From positions 1-64,000 of the forward strand of contig JAIOZA010000003.1 in assembly GCA_021740825.1 (NCBI GenBank): DNA of 64,000 nucleotides. Direction: 5' to 3'. The notes beneath the pieces are model-generated. The model worked only from the letters and a program-made list of their open reading frames with translations, had not been told where the DNA came from and ran no database searches. How positions within the stretch are numbered: the first letter of the stretch is position 1; each line of letters opens with the position of its first letter. The DNA is from Bacteroidia bacterium. GTDB lineage: Bacteria > Bacteroidota > Bacteroidia > B-17B0 > Aurantibacillaceae. Position numbers and translations under genes: made by a program. Positions 19,426 through 28,353 of this stretch are shown piece by piece.

Positions 19426-19432
19426 TAAAATT

Positions 19433-19467
19433 AAAAATCCCTAAACTATAAAAGCTTGGGGATTTTT
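19433..19467. terminator. Bidirectional terminator between tonB-like and lipoprotein genes
   Basis: AAAAATCCC at 19433-19441 is the exact inverse of GGGATTTTT at 19459-19467. A- and T-runs lie on the two outer sides, suiting both convergent genes. Confidence 0.75.
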
Positions 19468-19488
19468 AAATAGCTAAACTAGAAATGA

Positions 19489-20013
19489 TCAGCTATCTAA
19501 TTTTTCTTTAGCAATAATTTTTTTCACTGAGTTCACCATTCTTTCAATAGCAATCTTACTTTTTGGCGCACCATCAGCAGAAACAATATCCTCAAAAACA
19601 AATGTATCGGTACCAATTTTTTGAATTGAATAGAAATGATATTCAGGCTTAGTAATTGCACTTTCCCAAATAATAGTTAAAGGGTCATCAATTACAAAAG
19701 ATTTAAAAATATTTACATCATTAGCTTTAATATCACTTTTCTTAAATTCCATATCACCAGGATCTTCCATAATTGATAACTGAAATTCTGTCCCTACTTT
19801 TATATCTAATGCTCCCCAACTTTGTTCTAGAATTTCCAATTTCGAAGTTGTAGTATCAGGAACAAAAATCGAAAACTGTTTCCCGAATTTACTCAAGTCT
19901 AACAAAATCAATCCTTCTGGATTACTTAATTTAGTGTCTGACTCTTTTTCGCTGCAACAAGTAATTAATAATGGTAAACTCATTGTAAAAATACAGATGA
20001 TTATTTTCTTCAT
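19489..20013 (-). CDS. Putative lipoprotein of unknown function
   Basis: 174 residues with Lys2-Lys3, a hydrophobic stretch and tandem Cys19-Cys20 after LLIT, which fits a lipoprotein signal. The mature part has no recognised domain; it is acidic, with a run of beta strands and a predicted helical C-terminus (RMVNSVKKIIAKEKLDS). It converges with the TonB-like gene. The name should remain hypothetical lipoprotein. Confidence 0.7.
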   Translation of the reverse strand: MKKIIICIFTMSLPLLITCCSEKESDTKLSNPEGLILLDLSKFGKQFSIFVPDTTTSKLEILEQSWGALDIKVGTEFQLSIMEDPGDMEFKKSDIKANDVNIFKSFVIDDPLTIIWESAITKPEYHFYSIQKIGTDTFVFEDIVSADGAPKSKIAIERMVNSVKKIIAKEKLDS

Positions 20014-20126
20014 AGCTAGCTTTCAATAATTTTTTAAATTGATTTTAATTTTTATTTACAACCTAAATTTTATTAGGTTTATTTTTATCCCACAAATATA
20101 ATGTAAAGTGCAACTGCATAAAAATA

Positions 20127-20154
20127 AAATGCCACTAACTAAGTAGTGGCATTT
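20127..20154. terminator. Hairpin terminator downstream of the histone-like gene
   Basis: AAATGCCACT and AGTGGCATTT are a perfect 10-base inverted repeat with an 8-base loop and T-runs on both strands. It may back up the hairpin at 20194-20220. Confidence 0.65.
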
Positions 20155-20193
20155 TTATACTGAAAATATTATGTAAGATATTAATCGTCTTTA

Positions 20194-20220
20194 ACAAAAA
20201 ACCCCGCTGTTGCGGGGTCT
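20194..20220 (-). terminator. Strong terminator of the histone-like gene
   Basis: ACCCCGC and GCGGGGT pair perfectly around a 4-base loop. Read on the minus strand the stem is followed by six T residues, just after the stop codon of the Lys/Ala-rich gene. Confidence 0.88.
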
Positions 20221-20223
20221 TTA

Positions 20224-20409
20224 TTACTTTTTCTTAGCTGCTGCTTTTTTAGGAGCTGCTTTTTTTGCTACTGCTTTTTTAGGAGCTGCTTTTTTTGCTG
20301 CTGCTTTTTTAGGAGCTGCTTTTTTTACTACTTTCTTAGCTGCTGCTTTTTTAGGAGCTGCTTTTTTTGCTACTGCTTTTTTAGGAGCTGCTTTTTTAGT
20401 TGTTGCCAT
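20224..20409 (-). CDS. Histone H1-like Lys/Ala/Pro-repeat DNA-binding protein
   Basis: 61 residues made almost only of Lys, Ala, Pro and Val in AAPKKA-type repeats (MATTKKAAPKKAV at the start). The DNA contains near-identical 30- and 60-base tandem repeats. Such proteins resemble the C-terminal tail of histone H1 and the bacterial HU/AlgP/Hc1-type tails, and should bind DNA or RNA without sequence choice. The minus frame is chosen because it has an ATG, a strong terminator directly after the stop and a plausible composition; the plus-strand reading is only a Leu/Gly/Ala/Phe mirror. Similar repeats form the N-terminal tail of the HemD protein at 29393. Confidence 0.85.
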   Translation of the reverse strand: MATTKKAAPKKAVAKKAAPKKAAAKKVVKKAAPKKAAAKKAAPKKAVAKKAAPKKAAAKKK

Positions 20410-20726
20410 GGTTTTTTGTTTTTAAGATTTTTGTTACTACGAAGTAAATAAATTTATTAACGCTAACTAATTTACAAGTAGTTAATTTATTAACATAAAA
20501 TTGTTGAAATTGTTAATACTGATTTTTTATTAATTAAATAAAATTAGCAATGTGATAAAATGAAGTCTTAAAAATACACGAGACCTTTGAAGGTATTGAT
20601 TTTACTAATGATTTGAGTGATGCAGACTTTTTCAGTAAATTAAAGTAGATAATTTTTGATTAGTGTTATAAAAAAATGACGATAAAAAAATCGAAAAAAA
20701 ATATTCAAAAAAATAAAAAAACAACA
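20410..20726. other. Non-coding stretch with a possible coding remnant
   Basis: 317 bases between the histone-like gene and the Ig-like lipoprotein gene. Most is very AT-rich with homopolymer runs. From 20559 to 20648 on the plus strand there is an open run of 29 codons with protein-like composition (containing ETFEGIDFTNDLSDADFF) but no start codon, bounded upstream by two in-frame stops. It may be the tail of a lost gene. Confidence 0.35.
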
Positions 20727-22346
20727 TCATTGGATTATCCACTCGTTCTCAATTTCCCATCCTGCTAATAATTTTATCGGAGTTGTATTTATAAAAACTT
20801 TTTCTGGTTGTTGCCTTAAAAAATAATTACCAACGTCAAATACCCTATTTTTATTGGCATCTTCAACTACTTTAATAAAATAATTTCCGGCTGGTAAATT
20901 TTTATATTCTAAAATTTTATCCGAAGCAGTGCTTAAAGAAAAATTTTCGCTTCGTTCATCTACAATTTGAAATTTACTATTTAGCAGCATCACTAAATAA
21001 TTTTCTTTACGAGGAAAAAATAGTTTTAATTTTAAAGTAGCATAATCATCAACTAAAGTAGTTTTAAACTGATAACTAATCGAATCATTAAGTCTATGTT
21101 CTTGATCTGAAATTGCGCCCTTTTCAATAGTTAATGTATAACTTGCCTCTGGTTTAAAATTGTATTGCACTGCAAACTTATTGGTCCATCCATTATTTCT
21201 AACTATTTTAATAGCTGGCTTTTTTGATATCGAATCAATGTTTTCAATTAATGTAATTTTTTCGTCTATTAGGTTGCTTGATTTAAAGGAAACGTTTGTT
21301 TCAAAAGTAGGAACCTGATAATAGGCTAGGGTAGTTTTTATATTGGTCTCTAAACTATATTTAATAGTTGATTTTTGTTTATCAAAAGTTTTTTTTGAAA
21401 TGATTTTGATATTTAGCGTATCCGTTTTTTTTGATTCATATTTGATCCACGTTACTAATGTGTCGTACCTTTGATTATAATATAATGTAAGTGTATCTTT
21501 TAGATTATTTATGTTGTAGTTTGATAGACCATCGGCTGTAACATTTATTATATCAAATTGTGGCTTATTGTAAATAACATATACTTTACCGTATTCTGAT
21601 GCAAATGATTTCTTTACAAAACTTTTACTGGGAATCTCTTTTGATAATGCTAAGTTAATTGTAGTTGTATCGTTAGAATTGACAAATTCATTTAGAAATG
21701 CAATTTGCTCTTCCGATCCGTCATATAATAAGTTTTTATTATCATCTTTTATGGCAATAATCTTGTAGGATGAATTTGGTAAATAATTAAATTTAAAAAG
21801 TCCAGCATCATTTGTTTTACTTATATATAGCGGCTTATCCTTAAAAATAACACTGTCCTTTGAATTAATATCATATAAACCAACTAATATTTGTGCTGCT
21901 GCATTTTTATCAAAAGCATAATTAACTTGCCCAGACAACTTTAAACTATCTATTGAAGTTCCTGTGCTAAAAATATATTCAAAATTTTGCAACACATTTA
22001 ATTCGTTTATATCGGTAATTGCATTTCCAAAAGCTAGCTTGTAAGTTGTATTGGGCAAAAGTGAATCACTAAAAATTATTTTTAATTTTTTTCCAGAAGT
22101 TTCAATCTCAGGATTTACTTTAGTTTGCGGAGTAATGATAAATTGTCCTGCAATATCTTTCAATGCAATATACTCGTCAAACTCAATTTCAATAATTTTT
22201 GAATTAAAATTGATAGACGTATTTGCTGGGGTAAGCCTAATTGCTTTTGGAGGCGTCGTATCTTTTTTACCTCCGGTTAATGGCGTAATTTGAGCGCATT
22301 GAGTGCTCAATAAAACTAGACATATATATATAAGTGCTTTTTGCAA
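20727..22346 (-). CDS. Lipoprotein with N-terminal Ig-like (Big_5) domain
   Basis: About 540 residues. The signal region ICLVLLSTQC is a lipobox, so the mature protein starts CAQITPLTGGKKDTTPP, a signature of the Bacteroidota Ig-like domain lipoproteins (Big_5, PF13205). The domain covers roughly the first 110 residues; the rest is predicted beta-rich and lacks catalytic motifs. No ATG precedes the lipobox. A TTG at 22346 gives a 16-residue signal peptide and lies just after a TTG-N17-TTACTTTG promoter-like pair, so it is preferred; a TTG at 22415 is the alternative. Probable surface or periplasmic structural lipoprotein; exact role unknown. Confidence 0.75.
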   Translation of the reverse strand: MQKALIYICLVLLSTQCAQITPLTGGKKDTTPPKAIRLTPANTSINFNSKIIEIEFDEYIALKDIAGQFIITPQTKVNPEIETSGKKLKIIFSDSLLPNTTYKLAFGNAITDINELNVLQNFEYIFSTGTSIDSLKLSGQVNYAFDKNAAAQILVGLYDINSKDSVIFKDKPLYISKTNDAGLFKFNYLPNSSYKIIAIKDDNKNLLYDGSEEQIAFLNEFVNSNDTTTINLALSKEIPSKSFVKKSFASEYGKVYVIYNKPQFDIINVTADGLSNYNINNLKDTLTLYYNQRYDTLVTWIKYESKKTDTLNIKIISKKTFDKQKSTIKYSLETNIKTTLAYYQVPTFETNVSFKSSNLIDEKITLIENIDSISKKPAIKIVRNNGWTNKFAVQYNFKPEASYTLTIEKGAISDQEHRLNDSISYQFKTTLVDDYATLKLKLFFPRKENYLVMLLNSKFQIVDERSENFSLSTASDKILEYKNLPAGNYFIKVVEDANKNRVFDVGNYFLRQQPEKVFINTTPIKLLAGWEIENEWIIQ

Positions 22347-22489
22347 TTTTTTTATACAAAGTAAGTGATTTTTTATAAATGCAATATAACATCTTACAAT
22401 GTAAAGTATTGACAATATATTTTACTTAAAATTGCGAAATATTGATAATGCTTACTGACGGTTTGTCGTTAAAAACTTTTTGGCATTCA

Positions 22490-22521
22490 TTTGGCATTAG
22501 TCATTTGAACAAGTATATTTG
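22490..22521 (+). promoter_or_regulatory. Probable promoter of clpP
   Basis: TTTG at 22490-22493 and TATATTTG at 22514-22521 are separated by 20 bases, fitting the Bacteroidota -33/-7 consensus. The clpP ATG is 25 bases after the -7 box. Confidence 0.6.
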
Positions 22522-22545
22522 TTTAACAACTAAAACCAATCAATT

Positions 22546-23226
22546 ATGTTTGATCAAAACGAATTTAAAAAATATGCTACAAAGCATGTTGGCATCAGCA
22601 GTTTAACCTACGATAACTATGTATCTGCAATCAATCCTGGCATTAGAAATTTAACTCCAAATATTATAGAAGAAAGACAGTTAAATGTTTCTGTTCTCGA
22701 TGTATTCTCCCGATTAATGATGGACCGCATTATTTTCTTAGGAACTGGAATCAATGACCAAGTGGCAAATATTGTGCAAGCACAATTATTATTTTTAGAA
22801 TCAGTTGATCCTAAAAAAGATATTCAAATTTACCTAAACTCACCGGGGGGTTCAGTTTATGCTGGATTAGGTATTTATGATACCATGCAAATTATTAAAC
22901 CAGATGTTGCAACTATTTGTACCGGTATGGCTGCAAGTATGGGTGCTGTTTTACAATGTGCAGGAACAAAAGGAAAACGTACAGCATTAAAACACGCTCG
23001 TGTTATGATTCATCAACCATTAGGTGGTGCTGAAGGACAAGCATCTGATATTGAAATTACTGCTCGTGAAATTCAAAAATTAAAAAAGGAATTATACGAC
23101 ATCATTGCTACGCATAGCGGACAAACCTACGAAAAAGTTTGGGCGGATAGTGATCGTGATTACTGGATGACAGCTCAAGAAGCTAAAGATTATGGAATGA
23201 TTGATGAAGTTTTAATGAAAAAATAG
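22546..23226 (+). CDS. clpP: ATP-dependent Clp protease proteolytic subunit
   Basis: 226 residues, slightly longer than E. coli ClpP because of the N-terminal propeptide-like region. The catalytic triad can be placed: Ser131 in GMAASMGAVL, His156 in HARVMIHQPLGG and Asp206 in DSDRDYWMTA. NSPGGSVYAGLGIYDTM forms the oxyanion region. It assembles into the tetradecameric chamber fed by ClpX or ClpA/C. Unusually for the phylum, clpX is not adjacent but lies about 18 kb away on the other strand. It has its own promoter and terminator. Confidence 0.97.
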   Translation: MFDQNEFKKYATKHVGISSLTYDNYVSAINPGIRNLTPNIIEERQLNVSVLDVFSRLMMDRIIFLGTGINDQVANIVQAQLLFLESVDPKKDIQIYLNSPGGSVYAGLGIYDTMQIIKPDVATICTGMAASMGAVLQCAGTKGKRTALKHARVMIHQPLGGAEGQASDIEITAREIQKLKKELYDIIATHSGQTYEKVWADSDRDYWMTAQEAKDYGMIDEVLMKK

Positions 23227-23248
23227 TTTTCCTCATTGCAAAATTAGA

Positions 23249-23278
23249 AACCTGATAATTAAACTTATCGGGTTTTTT
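23249..23278 (+). terminator. Terminator of clpP
   Basis: AACCTGATAA pairs with TTATCGGGTT (one G-T wobble) across a 6-base loop, followed by a run of T. Confidence 0.8.
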
Positions 23279-23282
23279 GTTT

Positions 23283-23825
23283 TTAAGTGCTAAACTTAAA
23301 CTCTTTATATACTTCCCAGTGATTATTTATATGTTTTAATAAACAAATAGATTGGCAGCTAAAATTTTCCTGAAACGTTTTACTATTAAATTCTTCCCAA
23401 ATTTTATAGAACACCGGTTTTTTTAAATCTCTAAATGCGATAGTTATATGTGGATGAAATCCGCGCATGTCGTCAGACTGATTAAATAGTTGCAAGTTGT
23501 TTTTAGCGTGTTGTACTAATTTTTTTTGCAACAAAAACAAAGCGTTTTCTTCTTTTACATTAATAAAAACCACACGAGGTTCAAAACAGCTAAATCCATC
23601 AAGTGTAATGTTAAATGTCTCATCAAATTTAAAAGTCTCTAAACAGCTTACTAATTTGACTTCTTTTTCCTCTTCCCAACTAAAAGGCATATGTAATGTA
23701 ATGTGCCCTGGCGAGCGCAGAGCGCCTTTAGTCTTGTAATTTTGAGAAATAGTTTTTTTTACTTCTTGAATTTCAAACAATAATGGGTCTGGAGGAACAA
23801 TGGCTATAAAATATTTTTGAATCAT
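23283..23825 (-). CDS. 2'-5' RNA ligase / cyclic phosphodiesterase family protein
   Basis: 180 residues with the two HxT motifs of the 2H phosphoesterase superfamily: HITL at 41-44 and HITI at 126-129. The N-terminus MIQKYFIAIVPPDPL is typical of LigT/ThpR-like proteins. Members open or form 2'-5' or cyclic phosphate RNA ends, but the physiological substrate in bacteria is uncertain. It converges with clpP across the terminator at 23249. No other RNA repair genes lie next to it. Confidence 0.9.
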   Translation of the reverse strand: MIQKYFIAIVPPDPLLFEIQEVKKTISQNYKTKGALRSPGHITLHMPFSWEEEKEVKLVSCLETFKFDETFNITLDGFSCFEPRVVFINVKEENALFLLQKKLVQHAKNNLQLFNQSDDMRGFHPHITIAFRDLKKPVFYKIWEEFNSKTFQENFSCQSICLLKHINNHWEVYKEFKFST

Positions 23826-23896
23826 TTGCGTATATATAAACTTTAATAATTAAAATAACACAAACTTATTCTAGCTATTACTCAACCTTTAACTAT

Positions 23897-23904
23897 TATA
23901 TTTG
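23897..23904 (+). promoter_or_regulatory. Candidate -7 box before the fRMsr gene
   Basis: TATATTTG matches TAnnTTTG exactly, 48 bases before the ATG. The -33 element is not clear. Confidence 0.35.
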
Positions 23905-23952
23905 TATATAAAAATAAACAAAGTTAGTTACCCATAAAACAATATATTAAAC

Positions 23953-24429
23953 ATGGCCGAGGATTTTGAGATAATAGGCAACACCAAAGAGGAAAAATAT
24001 CAATCTATTTTACCTCAAATTAAAGCATTAATAGATGGAGAATCTGATACAATTGCTAATATGGCAAATCTTTGTGCCGCACTAAAATTTGGTTTTAATT
24101 TTTTTTGGGTGGGGTTTTATTTAATTAAAGACAATCAACTTGTATTAGCTCCTTTTCAAGGACCTGTGGCTTGTACAAGAATAAATTTTGGCAAAGGTGT
24201 TTGCGGCACGGCGTGGCAAAAAAATGAGGTAATTATTGTTGACGATGTAGATGCTTTTCCCGGACATATAGCATGTAGTTCATTATCTAAATCAGAAATT
24301 GTATTGCCAATTTATAATTTACAAAAAGAAATAATTGGTGTTTTAGATGTTGATAGCGAATATTATTCAACCTTTGATGAAACCGATAAATTATACCTTG
24401 AGCGTATTCTTGAACTTCTAAAGTTTTAA
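23953..24429 (+). CDS. msrC: Free methionine-R-sulfoxide reductase (GAF domain)
   Basis: 158 residues forming a single GAF domain. Three cysteines, Cys74 (VACTRI), Cys84 (GVCGTA) and Cys108 (HIACSS), have the spacing of the redox-active cysteines of free-Met-R-sulfoxide reductases such as E. coli YebR/MsrC and yeast YKG9. The family usually reads HIACD where this protein has HIACS, a small difference. The enzyme reduces free methionine-R-sulfoxide in the cytoplasm and protects against oxidation. The acyl-CoA ligase gene follows after 78 bases on the same strand. Confidence 0.88.
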   Translation: MAEDFEIIGNTKEEKYQSILPQIKALIDGESDTIANMANLCAALKFGFNFFWVGFYLIKDNQLVLAPFQGPVACTRINFGKGVCGTAWQKNEVIIVDDVDAFPGHIACSSLSKSEIVLPIYNLQKEIIGVLDVDSEYYSTFDETDKLYLERILELLKF

Positions 24430-24507
24430 AAATTAAAAATTTTTGATTTGCTATTTCCTTCAATTTTATTAATCTTTGATTAGTATAATATTTCAAAAAA
24501 ATATAAA

Positions 24508-26283
24508 ATGGAAATAACCCGTGTATTTGATATTCTAGCGCTATATAAAACCCACTATAAAAAAGAGGATGTTTTATCTGCTAAAGAGAATAAGCAATGG
24601 ATAAAATATAGTAGCGAAGAGTTTATTCATAATGTAAACAATGTCAGTTTTGGTTTATTAGCCCTTGGATTGAATAATAACGATAAGGTGGCAATTATTT
24701 CAAACAATCGCCCTGAATGGAACTTTTGTGATTATGGTTGTCAACAAGCAGATATCGTTACAGTTCCAATTTTCCCAACTATTAGTAATCATGATTTACA
24801 ATTTATTTTAAATCATGGAGAAGTAACAACCATTTTTATTTCTGATAAAGCTATTTATGCAAAATTAATTGCCATTGAAAAAGAAATTCCAAACGTAAAA
24901 AATATTATCAGTTTTAATCCTATTGAAGGAATTATGTCTTTTTCTGAATTTATAGAATTAGGAAAAAGTAATGCTAATTCGGATAAACTGAATGTGATAA
25001 AAAAATCTATATTGCCAAGCCATCTCTTAACTATTTTATATACATCTGGTACCACCGGCACGCCAAAAGGAGTAATGATTACTCACAATAATTTAGTATC
25101 AAACATTTTAGCATGCCAAGGTTTTGCTCCATTTAGTAGTACATGGAAAGCACTTAGCTTTTTGCCTCTTAACCATGTGTATGAGCGAATGGTAAGTACC
25201 TTATATTTGTATAAAGGAATTTCAATTTATTATGCTGAAGGTTTAGAAACTATTGGAGACAATTTAAAAGAAATTCAACCACAAATATTTGTTTCCGTTC
25301 CAAGATTAATTGAACGTGTTTATGAAAAAATTACAGCTACCGGCGAAAAATTAACCGGGACAAAGCGTAAAATATTTGATTGGAGTATGCGCATTGCTAA
25401 TACATACGAGCTCAATAATAAAAATAGTTTGTGGTATAAAGTACAACATAAAATAGCTGACAAATTAGTATTTAGTAAGTGGCGAGCTGCTGTTGGTGGA
25501 AATTTAGTTTGTATTGCTTCAGGCGGCGCGGCTCTAAACCCAAAACTTGAACGCATATTTTTATGTGCAAACATAGTTTGTTTGCAAGGCTACGGCTTAA
25601 CAGAAACATGCGTTGTTGTAAGTGTAAATAGATACGGAGAAGATAATATTAGAATCGGAACCTGTGGGCCAGTTATAAGTGGCGTGGACGTAAAAATAGC
25701 AGAAGAAGATGGTGAAATTTTAGTAAAAGGTCCTAATTTAATGCAAGGTTATTATAAAAATCCGGAAGCAACTGCCGAAGTTATGGATAGCGAAGGTTGG
25801 TTTCATACGGGTGATGTAGGAACTTTTATTGAAGGCCGTTTTTTAAAAATTACTGATCGAAAAAAAGAAATTTTTAAAACAAGTTCAGGAAAGTACATTG
25901 CTCCTTTAATGATTGAAAATAAAATTAAAGAATGCCGTTTTGTAGAACAAAGTATGGTGGTTGGTGAAAATCAAAAATTTGCATCAGCCATTATTGTTCC
26001 TTCATTTGTAAACTTTAAAGACTATTGCAAAGACCATTCTATTAATTGGACATCTAATGAAGAAATGAGTAGACATGAAGATTTAAAGCGTTTGATTAAT
26101 GAGCACATTAAATTAATTAATAAGTCGTTAGCGCCATATGAGCAATTAAAACGTGTAGCTATTTTAAGTAAAGATTGGAGTATTGAAGGCGGTGAGTTAA
26201 CTCCTAAAATGAGTTTGAAACGTAAAATTATTAAAGAAAAAAATATCGAGGCTATTAATAAAATTTTTGCAGTAGAGGATTAA
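24508..26283 (+). CDS. Long-chain acyl-CoA synthetase (AMP-forming)
   Basis: 591 residues of the ANL superfamily. The P-loop motif LYTSGTTGTPKGVMITH lies near residues 176-192, the A5-type motif GYGLTETCVVVS near 361-372, and the hinge/ADP-ribose region WFHTGDVGTFIEGRFLKITD near 430-450. The catalytic Lys is expected in TPKMSLKRK near the C-terminus. It activates fatty acids to acyl-CoA through an acyl-AMP intermediate, for membrane lipid synthesis or degradation. The length and FAA1-like insertions fit long-chain enzymes. It is followed by mutY after 84 bases. Confidence 0.93.
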   Translation: MEITRVFDILALYKTHYKKEDVLSAKENKQWIKYSSEEFIHNVNNVSFGLLALGLNNNDKVAIISNNRPEWNFCDYGCQQADIVTVPIFPTISNHDLQFILNHGEVTTIFISDKAIYAKLIAIEKEIPNVKNIISFNPIEGIMSFSEFIELGKSNANSDKLNVIKKSILPSHLLTILYTSGTTGTPKGVMITHNNLVSNILACQGFAPFSSTWKALSFLPLNHVYERMVSTLYLYKGISIYYAEGLETIGDNLKEIQPQIFVSVPRLIERVYEKITATGEKLTGTKRKIFDWSMRIANTYELNNKNSLWYKVQHKIADKLVFSKWRAAVGGNLVCIASGGAALNPKLERIFLCANIVCLQGYGLTETCVVVSVNRYGEDNIRIGTCGPVISGVDVKIAEEDGEILVKGPNLMQGYYKNPEATAEVMDSEGWFHTGDVGTFIEGRFLKITDRKKEIFKTSSGKYIAPLMIENKIKECRFVEQSMVVGENQKFASAIIVPSFVNFKDYCKDHSINWTSNEEMSRHEDLKRLINEHIKLINKSLAPYEQLKRVAILSKDWSIEGGELTPKMSLKRKIIKEKNIEAINKIFAVED

Positions 26284-26367
26284 CAAACAAGTTAGAAAGT
26301 TGTCAGGTTTTGAAAGTTTGACAGTTAAAGTATAGTTGAAAATTTAAGAATATTATATGGTTAATTA

Positions 26368-27408
26368 ATGCATCCAATATCTAATAATCTAATTTCTTGG
26401 TATAAAAAAAACAAACGTGATTTACCTTGGCGTCATACAAATAATCCTTACAAAATATGGTTATCAGAAATTATATTACAGCAAACACAAGTTATACAAG
26501 GGATTAATTATTATTTAAAATTTACTGAAAATTTTCCAACTGTTATTGATTTAGCAAATGCTCCCGAAGATAAGGTGATGAGATTATGGCAAGGTTTGGG
26601 TTATTACTCAAGAGCCAGAAACTTGCATGCTTCTGCAAAATTTATTAGAGAAAATCACCAAGGCAAATTTCCAAATAACTACGAAGCTATAAAAGAATTA
26701 AAAGGTGTAGGCGACTATACTGCAGCAGCTATTTCATCATTTGCTTTTGGATTACCACATGCTGTTGTAGATGGAAATGTTTACAGAGTTTTGTCTCGCT
26801 TATTTAATATAGATATCCCTATTTACTCTTCACAAGGAAAAAAAGAATTTCAGATTTTAGCAGATGAATTATTAAATAAAAAACAACCCGCTCTGCACAA
26901 TAGTGCTATTATGGAATTTGGCGCACTTTGGTGTAAACCTCAAAATCCTAAATGCGAAGACTGCCCTTTACAAGGAAACTGCTTAGCTTTTGAAAATGAT
27001 ACAGTGAAAATGCTTCCGGTTAAAGACAAAAAAATAAAAATAAAAAACAGACACTTACATTATTTTATCTTTAACTATAAAGACAACGTTTATATTCAAA
27101 AAAGAACGGAAAAAGATATTTGGCAAAATTTGTATGAGTTTTTTTTAATAGAAACTCAAAATGAAACTGATGCTGAAGTAATGCTAAAAAATGAAGTGCT
27201 CAATTCCTTAGTTAAGGATTTTGAAGTCGTTTGTGTTACGCAATCAAAAAAACACATTTTATCACACCAACATTTATACGGAACGTTTTATGAGTTGACG
27301 ATAAAAACGCCTTTAAAATTAAATTCATTAATTAAAATTAAACGCGAAGATTTAAATAAATTTGGGGTTCCTCAGTTAATAACTAAATACCTCCATAAAA
27401 TAGATTAG
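26368..27408 (+). CDS. mutY: A/G-specific adenine DNA glycosylase
   Basis: 346 residues. The catalytic Glu34 is in WLSEIILQQTQV, the helix-hairpin-helix is LKGVGDYTAAAI (111-122) and Asp135 is in VVDGNVYRV. The [4Fe-4S] cluster ligands are Cys189, Cys196, Cys199 and Cys205 with the exact C-x6-C-x2-C-x5-C spacing. The C-terminal NUDIX-like domain (about 225-346) recognises 8-oxoguanine. The enzyme removes adenine mispaired with 8-oxoG. It follows the acyl-CoA ligase gene by 84 bases. Confidence 0.97.
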   Translation: MHPISNNLISWYKKNKRDLPWRHTNNPYKIWLSEIILQQTQVIQGINYYLKFTENFPTVIDLANAPEDKVMRLWQGLGYYSRARNLHASAKFIRENHQGKFPNNYEAIKELKGVGDYTAAAISSFAFGLPHAVVDGNVYRVLSRLFNIDIPIYSSQGKKEFQILADELLNKKQPALHNSAIMEFGALWCKPQNPKCEDCPLQGNCLAFENDTVKMLPVKDKKIKIKNRHLHYFIFNYKDNVYIQKRTEKDIWQNLYEFFLIETQNETDAEVMLKNEVLNSLVKDFEVVCVTQSKKHILSHQHLYGTFYELTIKTPLKLNSLIKIKREDLNKFGVPQLITKYLHKID

Positions 27409-27471
27409 TAGGATTATTTCAAAGCGAATATTCATAAATATGCCTTTTTTAGTCCTATTACTGAGTAATCA

Positions 27472-27479
27472 TATCTTTG
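27472..27479 (+). promoter_or_regulatory. Candidate -7 box before the choice-of-anchor V gene
   Basis: TATCTTTG matches TAnnTTTG, 79 bases before the ATG at 27559. The -33 element is not clear. Confidence 0.3.
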
Positions 27480-27558
27480 TAATGAGTAAAAAAATATCCG
27501 ACAGTTATTTTTTTACTATTTTTGTTTTATCTTTTTATTTAATTTTTAAATTCAGTTT

Positions 27559-28353
27559 ATGAAAAAAACTTTACTTCTATTCTCCGTTATTATAGTAACA
27601 GCTATTACAGTTATTTCAACATTAAATACAACAAATGCTAGCTCATCATTACCTCCTAATGGTACCGCAGGCGCTCCAGCTGATGGAGCAGGCGCAACTT
27701 GTACAGGTTGTCACGCTGGCACCGCAACTCAAACAACTGGAGTAATTTCTTCTGATATTCCTGCATCAGGCTTTATCGGTGGAACAACTTATAATTTTAC
27801 TGTTGCGATGTCTGGCGCTGCTGCTTATGGCTTTGAAATGACGCCACAAACAGCAAGCTCAAATGTTGGAATAGGAACTTGGATTGCAGGAACTGGTTCA
27901 AGCGTTTCTGGAAAATACATTAAACAATCTGCTAAGAAAACTGGAGCAAGTGCAACTTGGACATTTCAATGGACTGCGCCAGCAACTGCAACTACTGTAA
28001 CTTTTTATGGATCATTTAATTACGCAAATAATAATAGCGGTACAGGTGGAGATGTTATTAAAACATCTTCAATAACTTATTTAGCAAACTCAACTAGTAT
28101 TGATGAGGATGCGATTTCAAATACTCTTATTTCTGTATTTCCAAATCCTACCTCATCTGTTTTGCATATCGCATCGCCTTCAGTTTTTGAAAAGGGATTT
28201 ATATATTCCATCAACGGTAGTTTGGTAAAAACTATTACTGAAACTGAATTGATAAATAAAACGATTGATATTGCTGAGTTAAGTAATGGAAGTTATTATA
28301 TGACTTTATCATCTAACAATAAAACTAGTACAAGTAAGTTTGTAAAAAATTAG
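27559..28353 (+). CDS. Choice-of-anchor V domain protein with T9SS type A sorting domain
   Basis: 264 residues: signal peptide (1-27), then GTAGAPADGAGATCTGCHAG with a CxxCH motif at Cys48-His52, a beta-sandwich of about 120 residues rich in Thr, Ala and Gly (reeler-like), and a C-terminal sorting domain from VFPNPTSSVLHIAS onward. The G-APG-x-TC-xxCH pattern defines choice-of-anchor V proteins. The CxxCH could bind c-type heme, but a single site without a redox context is weak evidence. It should be exported by the type IX system. Confidence 0.82.
   Translation: MKKTLLLFSVIIVTAITVISTLNTTNASSSLPPNGTAGAPADGAGATCTGCHAGTATQTTGVISSDIPASGFIGGTTYNFTVAMSGAAAYGFEMTPQTASSNVGIGTWIAGTGSSVSGKYIKQSAKKTGASATWTFQWTAPATATTVTFYGSFNYANNNSGTGGDVIKTSSITYLANSTSIDEDAISNTLISVFPNPTSSVLHIASPSVFEKGFIYSINGSLVKTITETELINKTIDIAELSNGSYYMTLSSNNKTSTSKFVKN

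Noticed and set aside
20210-20425. Plus-strand frame reading LGAAFF-type repeats, like a membrane protein
   Set aside because: It is the mirror of the Lys/Ala/Pro histone-like gene; the minus frame has the fitting ATG, terminator and composition.
26284-26367. TGTCAGG...TTTGACA in the gap before mutY as a hairpin repeat
   Set aside because: Only the outer five bases pair; too weak to call.
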